Below, one piece after another: positions 1 through 7,597 of a stretch of DNA of 64,000 nt. Where the stretch lies: positions 62,001 through 126,000 of the forward strand of contig SEMN01000329.1 in NCBI GenBank assembly GCA_005408345.1. The letters are read 5' to 3'. Position numbers and translations under genes: made by a program. Below the pieces are notes generated by a model. The model was not told the origin of the DNA, made no database searches, and saw only the letters and a list, made by a program, of their open reading frames with translations. Origin of the DNA: Macquaria australasica (taxonomy: Eukaryota; Chordata; Actinopteri; Centrarchiformes; Percichthyidae). The number at the start of each line of letters is the position of its first letter. Position 1 is the stretch's first letter.

Positions 1-74
1 GGGGCGGAAACCTGGCACCTGGATAGGCTTCGCACCAATGGCCTCCAGCTGGCACTCAGTGGCCGGTGGAGGGG
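1..74 (-). CDS. cd74: CD74-like coding exon 5, start of thyroglobulin type-1 domain (cut by window edge)
   Basis: The acceptor is tcccag|CC at 74. The exon completes an Ala codon and reads PPPATECQLEA then IGAKPIQVPGFRP, up to the window edge. The first Cys followed by a spacer and the PGFRP motif are the opening of a thyroglobulin type-1 domain, which in the long Ii isoform inhibits cysteine cathepsins. The QC and CWCV motifs that should follow lie outside the window. Confidence 0.85.
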
Positions 75-2706
75 CTGGGAGAAGAGAGGAGAGGAGTTAA
101 ATCACCTCCGTCTTAGAGCAATAACAGAAAAAACAATGTGAACATAAGACTCATAACTATGTAGGAAACATATGAGGGGGGGAAATGGAGGATGTGTAAT
201 TGTAATCACAAATTGAAATCAAATGTCTTAATGTGTAGAGATATGTATGTGAATACAGTAAATATATACAGAACATACCAGTTTTGTCTGGGACTTCGAT
301 GTTGGCATCCTGCAATACAATCAGTGAAACAAAACAGAGAACTGAGAAAAAGATGACGACACCTTAAACAACACAAGAACATGACATGATTCATTCCACA
401 AGAGGAACAAGACAAAAACATTAGTGTCACTGTATTAAATCTGGATTTTATTTTTTTTTATCACATCATTAAATTCAAACAATATACCTGGACCTCCATC
501 ATAACTACAGCCTGACTTATAGAATGGCTTGGCTGCTATATCGGATGATATTAGCTTATCAGTGTCAGCATATTTGTCAGCTGATACCAGACCAACAACT
601 GCAATAGAGAAACACCAGAGATCCATCTGAGAGTACTAAAAAGTCTGTTTTCAGTGTTGTACTTTACAAAACAAATTTAAGGGATCCTTGTCAAAAATGT
701 TTAGTGTGTGTTTATGTAAAAAACAACCTAATATATCGAACTCAAATATTGGTATTAGTATCAGCCTCATTTTACCTCGTCCACGGAGTCATCCATTAGC
801 TCGGGCAAGGCGTTCATGGGCATGTGCATCCTCATGGGCACAACAGCTACAGTACAGACAAAAAGAGCAACAGTGTGTGAGAGAGGTAGAACAAAACGAG
901 ATAGTTACCCCAACACAATAGAAACTTGAATCCAGTCTAGTCTGAATTTAAAGCCAAAGAAGACCAGTACAACACAGGTCCCCTTGACATGGCTTGACCT
1001 GCTATTCTGTCCATCTTTAGAAGATACAATGACATGGACAAAGATTATATTTATTTATTGCAAATACACAATCAACTTTTGGAAAGTCCCATCAGATCTC
1101 TGTCAGAGCAGCATATGGTTCAATTGACTTTTAACTTTAGAAAAAAAAGGAAGAAATGTCGTCGTTTGGTTTGACTTTCCCCAGCACTGATTTATCATAA
1201 ATGTAATGAGTTATAATACAGGTCACTGGGGATTATTTGACATTTTGGTTGTTGACAAATGAAGCGTATCCTACTTTTGCAGCGTAAGAAATTCTGCTAA
1301 ATACCAACAGTGTACAGTATCTCTCTCCTAATGTGAACTGAGTTTGGCATCCTCACCAGATCTTCCCTTCGTCAGCTCCGCCTTCAGGTCGTTGCTCTGC
1401 GCCTCCAGAGATTTGATGTCGCTCCTCTGGCTGAGGAGGAAGTAGGCGATCATCGCCTGGCCCACAATCAGGACACAGGCCAACAGGGTTAAACCTGCCA
1501 CCTTATAGGCCCGGGAGGAGGAGCGGCCACTGGAGAGCAAGACAAAAGAGGAGGAGGGAGGAGGTGATGGGAGTGGAGGTGGAGAAGGGGAGGACAAACA
1601 CGTTTAATTTGAAGGACTTGTTGGACATTTACATATTGAAATGGAATCAGGAGGAGAAATAAAGAGTGAAAATGAGAAGAGACATGAAGAAAACGTATTT
1701 AATGTGAAGGGGCCTTGTTGTGCATAACCATCAGCCATTTTAGCTGTTCAAAGATCAGTACTTGGTTGACCTGCTCTGATATCTTTCTTGATTAATGACT
1801 GAGACTTAAAAAAGGGGAAAAGAACCCATTGATAATTGATTGACTGATTAAGAGGTTGAAGGGACTAAATCCTTAGGTGCGGGAAAGAGAAGAAGAGGTA
1901 GATGGGAAGGTGAGGGAACAGTGGACATTATAGAGGCTGATGCTTGGCTGAAAATCAGGGAAATTCTCTAAACCAGGAACCTCGGCCTTGGTATGTACTG
2001 TATACAGTACGTCACCACCAACTGAGTGATGAAATCAGCTGTTGTCAAGCAGACACTTAGGTGAAAGTTTAGGAATTTTTCATATTTGCCTTTTACCCTT
2101 TCTAACTCACACCAAGGCCTCTTGGAAATTCTCATTAATTTAAATGACTGCTTTTAAATCTCAACTAACTGACATGTCCATTCTGCAATGAATTGATGCT
2201 AAAATCGTACTTTATACTTTACATTACTGTTGACAATTTTCAAATTCTGCTTAGTTTTTTATGTGTATTTTCCTTGCTTTTCACACAGCCATTGGTTTCT
2301 GTACAATATGAAAATAAATAGGCAGACTCGAAACTTGATACAGATTGGTAATCCATCACTTTGGTCACAGTTCCTGCATTGTTGTGATGGATTTCACAAA
2401 TCAACAATCAATCAGTTTTAAGAGTCTGCTGATTGATTTTGATGGAGATGAATGGAAATCAATGGCTGATTGGACGATAGATACATTTTAAAAATCTGAA
2501 GCAGATCACTCTGATTTACAAAATGGTTACCTGTAAATTGAAGTCTAGGCCTTCACAGTTTGTAGTAAATGGGTAAAAGATTAATAATCACTGGTATGTT
2601 TTGGTCCCACCAATGCAAACTTTAGTTTCAGTTAGACTTCAGAAATGGTTTAGGCAATATTACATCTACAGCTGAGAAAAAGAAGCGTAGGGAACTTTTT
2701 CTCTCA

Positions 2707-2742
<36 letters not shown>

Positions 2743-2973
2743 AAAACACACACCAGAACTGCTTTTTCTATCTTTGTGAGGATTTTTTTAAACAACAGCC
2801 AACACATCAGGGAAGTCTCCAGAACTAATTTACAATAAATTGTTAACTTTGTGGGGACCAGCTTAGAAAAACAAGTATAAACACGATCCTTACCCCTCTC
2901 CTGGTGGTACATTGATGGCTGTCTGCTGGCTGGTAGCTCCGATGAGAGGGGTTTGGGTCTCGGGGTCCGACAT
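1..2973 (-). CDS. cd74: CD74-like MHC class II invariant chain gene (partial, 3' end outside window)
   Basis: CD74 (invariant chain, Ii) is a type II membrane protein that chaperones MHC class II in the ER and guides it to endosomes. Five coding exons are visible on the minus strand: 2894-2973, 1357-1529, 776-846, 279-309 and 1-74 (continuing off the edge). All have GT/AG borders and the phases join in frame, giving about 143 residues. In order: a 36-residue cytoplasmic tail with a Leu-Ile pair at 10-11; a transmembrane helix at about 37-59 with the Ii-type Gly-Gln pair (VGQAM) in it; a luminal stalk; a Met-rich CLIP-like stretch at about 87-98 (VPMRMHMPMNAL); a short linker (DANIEVPDKT); and the first part of a thyroglobulin type-1 domain (TECQLEA...VPGFRP). 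No trimerisation-domain exon is seen. The assignment as an invariant-chain gene is firm; which teleost paralogue it is remains open. Confidence 0.88.
75..278 (-). other. CD74-like intron 4
   Basis: This 204-bp intron lies between the linker exon and the thyroglobulin exon. It is AT-rich, with a pyrimidine tract before the acceptor at 75-77. Nothing else is seen. Confidence 0.65.
279..309 (-). CDS. cd74: CD74-like coding exon 4 (31-nt linker exon)
   Basis: This very small exon has acceptor ttgcag|GAT at 309 and donor ACTG|gtatgt at 278. It encodes DANIEVPDKT plus the first base of the next codon. It starts in phase 0 and ends in phase 1, matching both neighbours. It is supported by phase and splice sites rather than by clear homology. 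Confidence 0.68.
310..775 (-). other. CD74-like intron 3: no trimerisation exon visible
   Basis: This 466-bp stretch is where exons for the trimerisation domain would be expected in a classical Ii gene. I read all three minus-strand frames and saw no segment resembling that domain and no convincing acceptor/donor pair around one. The longest open stretch (626-435) has no similarity I recognise. Confidence 0.6.
776..846 (-). CDS. cd74: CD74-like coding exon 3 (CLIP-like segment)
   Basis: This 71-nt exon has acceptor ctgtag|C at 846 and donor GACGAG|gtaaaa at 775. It completes codon 85 (Ala) and encodes VVPMRMHMPMNALPELMDDS followed by VDE. The run of Met residues at every second position matches the CLIP region that fills the class II peptide groove (compare the human motif MRMATPLLM). 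It ends exactly on a codon boundary (phase 0), as does the start of the next exon found. Confidence 0.85.
847..1356 (-). other. CD74-like intron 2
   Basis: This 510-bp intron is AT-rich. No repeat, RNA gene or extra exon was recognised. Confidence 0.65.
1357..1529 (-). CDS. cd74: CD74-like coding exon 2 (transmembrane segment)
   Basis: This 173-nt exon has acceptor ctccag|T at 1529 and donor ATCTG|gtgagg at 1356. It completes codon 27 and encodes residues 28-84. Basic/serine residues GRSSSRAYK precede a hydrophobic helix (VAGLTLLACVLIVGQAM and onward), followed by the luminal stalk SQRSDIKSLEAQ and KGRS. This N-in, C-out layout with GQ inside the helix is typical of invariant chain. The open frame continues a little past the donor, but those residues are intronic. 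Confidence 0.9.
1530..2893 (-). other. CD74-like intron 1
   Basis: This is 1.36 kb between exons 1 and 2. It holds a CA-rich microsatellite near 2703-2753 and AT-rich unique sequence. Nothing else was recognised. Confidence 0.7.
2894..2973 (-). CDS. cd74: CD74-like coding exon 1 (cytoplasmic tail, start codon)
   Basis: The ATG is at 2973-2971 on the minus strand. The exon is 80 nt (26 codons plus 2 nt) and begins MSDPETQTPLIG. The donor is GAGGG|gtaagg at 2893. It encodes most of the cytosolic tail, including a Leu-Ile pair (residues 10-11) with acidic residues upstream; this resembles an endosomal sorting signal, but the acidic spacing is one residue off the textbook [DE]xxxL[LI] form. A 5' UTR splice acceptor may lie just upstream (cag ending at 2992), with a possible donor near 3127, so the mRNA may have a separate non-coding first exon. 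Confidence 0.87.
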
Positions 2974-3307
2974 CTTCACACAAACACAAACCTGTAAACA
3001 CACACATACATATCCACAGAATTATTTAAACACATAAAATATGATGCTACTGACACAAAACACCCACACCGACACACACTTACATACACACATACACTTA
3101 CAGTACGCGCACAAACAGATATGATACCTTGTTCCAGGTGAGATGGCAAGCTGTTTCACAAATACAAATGACAGAATTCAGTGAAGTTTTTACCTTTAAG
3201 GCTGAGGAGAGAAAGAAGGAACTGAAAACAACGGGCTGGGTGAAACCCACACTCACAACCTGAACAACCAAATTCTCCTCTGGCTGGATATTTTGAAAAC
3301 TCAATTT
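2974..3307 (-). other. CD74-like 5' UTR and proximal promoter
   Basis: This lies between the Y-box-like site and the start codon. A possible 5' UTR intron runs from about 3127 (aag|gtatca) to 2992 (ttacag|G). No clear TATA box sits at the expected place, so the transcription start is unknown. Confidence 0.4.
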
Positions 3308-3347
3308 CTGATTGGTTCCTCCAGTTGACGCATCATCTGTTACCAGG
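3308..3347 (-). promoter_or_regulatory. Candidate X-box/Y-box (SXY-type) module of the CD74-like gene
   Basis: Read in the gene's direction (minus strand), CCTGGTAACAGATG at 3347-3334 is close to the MHC class II X1 box (RFX site, CCTAGCAACAGATG). TGCGTCA at 3332-3326 matches the CREB-type X2 box. AACCAATCAG at 3317-3308 contains the CCAAT core of the Y box (NF-Y), in reverse orientation compared with HLA-DRA. Order X1-X2-Y and position about 335 bp upstream of the ATG fit. CIITA-driven regulation through such modules is established for class II, CD74 and related genes; its use here is inference. A good W/S box upstream was not seen. Confidence 0.65.
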
Positions 3348-3796
3348 GGCAGAGTATAAAGATATTTAGCAATCATGAAACTGCTGGTTGAGAGGTTTAT
3401 AATCCTTTTGTGTATCTTCATATTGTTTAAATGTGTAATTAATGAATATTTGTTAAGAAATAATAACCTGATAATGATACAGTAATAATTAGGAAGCAGA
3501 TGAAATGTGTAAGAATACAAAGAAACAACTCAGGCCATACTGGACATCTGTACCATGGGTTATGGATTTAATAGAATACATTATAAATAATTACAGTATT
3601 AATATTATTAATATTAGTGTTTTGGTAATTAGTATTATTTATTTAGTGTATTTCTGGGTTCTATGTCCCAGCATTTAGACAGTTACCAAGTTGTTATGGT
3701 ATGTCATTATCATGTCTTTCCGATGGAGGAAGTGCCACAGGGATTATACAGAAATAATGATAGAGTTAATTTATATTTTTGATACACATTTCAAAT
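3348..3796. other. Intergenic AT-rich sequence
   Basis: This is AT-rich sequence (runs of attattaat near 3590-3640) between the CD74-like promoter and the LINE. No gene or recognisable element is seen. Confidence 0.5.
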
Positions 3797-4316
3797 GAAT
3801 ATTCAATTCAATTCAGTTTTATTTATATAGCGCCATATCATAACAAAGTTATCTCAGGGCACTTTTTCGAGTAGAGCAGGTCTAGACCGACTCTTTATAT
3901 TTACAGAGACCCAACAATTTCCACCATGAGCAAGCACTAGGCAAGGAAAAACTCCCTTTTAACAGGCAGAAACCTCGAGCAGAACCAGGCTCTGGGTGGG
4001 CGGTCATCTGCCTCGACCGGTTGGGTTGAAGGGGGGGGAGCGGGAGAGAGAGAGCAGGAGGAAAGAGAACATACAGCAGCACAATACAGTTCCACATAGA
4101 GATGTAAAGTAATAGTTATGGTAATGGTATTGATGTTAATATTAACAGAAATAATACTAAGAGCAATATTATAATAGTAATAATAATAATAAGAGCAATA
4201 ATAGTAATAGCAGCAGCAGGTGCAGAGCAGGAGCACAGGGGTAGCAGGTGGCCTGCAGCCATAGATCCAGACTCTACAGCTCCGGAGGCAGAATCACCTG
4301 CAGAAAGCAACAGAAG

Positions 4317-4348
<32 letters not shown>

Positions 4349-6300
4349 AGCACACAACTACGGGAAGAAGTTGAATTAGTAACAAGCATTGATGGGATAT
4401 GAGTGCGTACAGATGAAGAGGGAGAGGAGGAGAAAGGAGCTCAGTGCATCATAGGAAGTCCCCCGGCAGTCTAGGCCTATAGCAGCATATACTATAAGCT
4501 TTATCAAAGAGGAAAGTCTTAAGCCTACTCTTAAATGTGAGGAGGTTGTCTGTCTCCCGTACACAAACTGGGATCTGGTTCCACAGGAGAGGAGCTTGAT
4601 AGCTGAAGGCTCTGGCCCCCCAGTGCTCTAGTGGGGTAATAAGGTACTATGAGCTCTTTAAGATATGATGGTGCCTGACCATTTAGGGCTTTGAAGGTGA
4701 GGAGAAGGATTTTAAATTCTATTCTGGATTTTACAGGGAGCCAGTGTAGAGAAGCTAATATTGGAGAAATATGTTCTCTTTTTCTGGTTCTTGTCAGTAA
4801 ATGTGCCGCAGCATTCTGGATCAGCTGGAGAGTCTTAAGGGATTTATTGGGGCAGCCTGTTAATAGAGAGTTGCAATAATCCAGCCTAGATGTAACAAAT
4901 GCATGGACTATCTTGCCAGGCTAAACGTGATTCTTCCAGATTGGTGGAACGCCATTTCCTTTCAAGTTTTCGCGATGTTTGCTTTAATTTGCGGGTTTGC
5001 GGGTTATACCATGGAGCTAACCTCCTCTGTTTTATTATCTTCTTTTTTAGAGGGGCGATAGAGTCGAGTGTTATTCGTAGTGAGCCTGCAGCACTATCAA
5101 CAAGATGATCAATTTGGGAGGGACTAAAGTTAGCATAGGAGTCATCTGTTACATTGAGACATGGAACTGAATTAAATGCCGATGGAATCGCTTCCTTAAA
5201 TTTAGCTACAGCACTATCAGATAGACATCTAGTGTAGGAATGTTTGCCCAATGGCAATAGGAATTCAAAAGTCATTAAATAATGGTCTGATAAAAAGGAT
5301 TCTGTGGAAAGACTATTAGATGTTCAATTTCAATCCCATAAACAAGAACAAGGTCGAGGGTGTGGTTAAAACAGTGAGTGGGTTTATGTACACTCTGACA
5401 GAAGCCAATCGAATATAATAATGAGATAAACGCAGCACTAAGGCTATCATTTTCTACATCCACATGAATATTAAAATCACCTACAATAATTATTTTATCC
5501 ATTTTAAGGACTAAACCTGATAAGAGCTCTGAGAATTCATATAAGAATTCAGAGTACGGTCCAGGAGCTCGGTACACTATAACAAATAGAATTGGCTGTA
5601 GTGTTTTCCAGGTTGGGTGTAAAAGGCTAAGAACAAGGCTTTCGAACGAGTTATAATTTAGTTTAGGTTTAGGTTTGATTAATAGGCTTGAGTCGAAGAT
5701 GGCTGCAACTCCTCGGCCTGTGCCTCGAGGAATGTGAGTATTAATGTGACTGGGGGGAGTGGATTCATTTAGGCTAACATATTCATCGTGACACAGCCAG
5801 GTTTCAGTAAGACAAAATAAATCAATATTATGATCTGATATTAGGTCATTTACTAGAACAGCTTTAGATGAGAGAGATCTAATGTTTAAGAGTCCACATT
5901 TAATTCTCCAATTTTGTTGTACTGTTGCAGTGGAGGTTTTATCTTTTATTAGGTTTTTATGTGTAACTCCTCTTCTGTTTACTTTTGATTTAAATAAGTG
6001 GTGGGGGGGCAGACAACCTCTCTGTGGAGTTTAGGGTGGGTAACTGCTCTAATGGAAGCGCAGAGAAGCGTGTAGGACTGCAACTCTGCCTCCTGGTCTG
6101 GACCACAGACTGTATTAAGTCTATGGTGTGAACTCTGAGCTGTCATGGCTTTGGGCCACTAATAAATTCAGCCAGATTATGGAGACAGACAGATATGAGA
6201 GCGGCTCCATCCAAAGTGGGATGAATGCCATCTCTCCTAATCAGACCAGGTCTTCTCAAGAAAGTCCGCCAATTATCTACATCAACACGTTCTGCTTAAA
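3797..6300 (-). mobile_element. L2-like non-LTR retrotransposon, 5'-truncated and internally deleted
   Basis: On the minus strand three blocks lie in LINE order. (a) An ORF1 relic at 6300-6130 reads RRDGIHPTLDGAAL, the last block of the SGNH-type esterase found in ORF1 of L2-clade elements of fish. (b) Part of ORF2 endonuclease at about 5925-5270 has LFCLTETWL (5808-5794 for TETWL), VGDFNIHVD (from about 5484), HTLDLVL and SDHY, with a frameshift near 5295. (c) A post-endonuclease segment follows, then a jump at about 4915 to the ORF2 C terminus (VTSRLDYCNSLL, NAAAHLL, LHWLPV, FKALNG). The reverse-transcriptase core is missing. The 3' UTR ends in a TGAAT-type short repeat at about 3816-3797. 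The copy is dead. The clade call rests on these motifs only. Confidence 0.85.
4305..4348. repeat. (GA)n run inside the LINE 3' UTR
   Basis: An almost pure GA tract lies in the 3' untranslated part of the element. It is responsible for several false open frames here. Confidence 0.8.
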
Positions 6301-7010
6301 GATCTCCTGTGATCATGTATTCTTACCACTCTATACATTTGTTCTAAATATGTGTACGTATATGTACAATTTGTGCCCATGTTGTACTTGCAGACTTGTT
6401 AGGTCTACTAAATTAATCCATTGATCATTATTATAACAAAGCTAATAAAGCTTTTGCTGAAGCTGCTCCACAATTTTAGCAATTCCCATTTTCCAAATAT
6501 TTGGAAATTTAACCTAGACTGGTTCAAGGCATCTGATGGATACTGCCCTGCTTCTCACAATATGGCCAAACAAAACAAAGTATTGTATAATTATTGAGTC
6601 AAGGCAAGTATTTGGGTTTTTTTGTTTTTTTTTAATCTGTTTTGACTTTGACTTTTGAAGAACAAAAACAGTTACATCAAATGGAGACATACAATGGAAG
6701 TCTGACATTTGAGAAACAGTGGCTGATTAAAGGAAGTGAGAGTGCACTGGGGCGACACAGGGGAATGTGGCGAGACAGCTTAACAATTACAGTAAATCAA
6801 AAACTATTTCCGTATGATCAGGTTCAAACAAATCTCAGTTATGCATAGGGAAGTTATAACAAAGTTCCCATGTCCTCTCGTATGAGTTAGATCATTTTCA
6901 GACGGAACAGTGGATGCTGATTTTAAAATCACTCAAAGCTTCTTGAATTATCAGTGTGAAACCAAAATCAGATAGACATTTTTATAGTCAATCCACTGCA
7001 ATACTCTCCA
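6301..7010. other. Intergenic sequence between LINE and SRBD1 promoter
   Basis: I see no gene. The first part may be more of the LINE's ORF1 in decayed form, but no motif supports this. Confidence 0.45.
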
Positions 7011-7078
7011 GTCCAGTGGGTGGCGGCAAGGGGCCCGTAAGCTGGTTAACTTGCCAACCGAAGAAGAAGAAGAAGAAG
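7011..7078 (+). repeat. Short dispersed-repeat-like element with (GAA)n tail near the SRBD1 promoter
   Basis: GGTGGCGGCAAG (7019-7030) and CTTGCCAACC (7050-7059) form an imperfect inverted repeat around a GCTGGTTAAC core. It is followed directly by about six GAA/AAG units (7060-7078). The layout (inverted repeat plus GAA tail) looks like a small retroposed or MITE-type sequence. The family is not identified with certainty. Confidence 0.5.
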
Positions 7079-7079
7079 C

Positions 7080-7532
7080 AGCTCCAGCTCCAGCTCTGTT
7101 GCAGGAAGCAGGCATTCTTGCTCAACTAGCTACAATTTCGGCATTTTCAAAGGTGTAAAATCACATCTCGGCCGTTGCGTTTACAGCCGCGGGGGGGAAA
7201 ATAGTGCCACAAATGAATACGCCACGCGGCAGAGTGCCTTTCAGCCGGTTAAGCGTTTATCGTGAGGCGCCAAATTTGAAATGACACCTAGCCTAAACTT
7301 GGACGTGATGGCTAGCAAACGTTTGCAAGTTCGCTGTCTGCTTCAGTAAATTCAGTGTCGCTTCTCATGTTAGCGCAGATAAAATGCTCTTGCTCTCTGT
7401 TTAGCTGTAGTTTGCAGGGTAACGACACGACTTAACACAGTGTTAGCTAGCTTAACTGTGGGCAACGGTACCATTACCATTTTAGGTCCGTTAGCTAAAT
7501 TATGTGATAACTAAACACCTTTTTTCTAACAG
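7080..7532 (+). promoter_or_regulatory. Probable SRBD1 promoter and 5' UTR, CpG-rich
   Basis: This segment has more CpG than its AT-rich surroundings, especially at 7160-7270 (GGCCGTTGCG, GCCGCGGG, CGCCACGCGGC, GAGGCGCC). There is no TATA box, as usual for a housekeeping promoter. The acceptor ttctaacag|ATG at 7532 sits directly before the first codon, so a non-coding first exon is needed. A possible donor is TTTGCAGG|gtaacg at 7419. The transcription start is inferred, not seen. Confidence 0.5.
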
Positions 7533-7597
7533 ATGATGCGAAGACCCCGAACAACAGCTGTCAAAGCTGTAGACTACAGAGACATGGACTCCGACCT
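7533..7597 (+). CDS. srbd1: SRBD1 coding exon 1 (residues 1-21)
   Basis: The acceptor is taacag|ATG at 7532 and the donor is GACCT|gtaagt. It encodes MMRRPRTTAVKAVDYRDMD then SD and ends with 2 nt of the next codon. Two ATGs are adjacent (7533, 7536); the first is used here. The basic start (RRPR) matches the beginning of known SRBD1 proteins. Confidence 0.82.

Noticed and set aside
3882..4385. Several overlapping minus-strand open frames
   Set aside because: They fall in the 3' UTR of the L2-like LINE, in low-complexity sequence, and show no protein motif.
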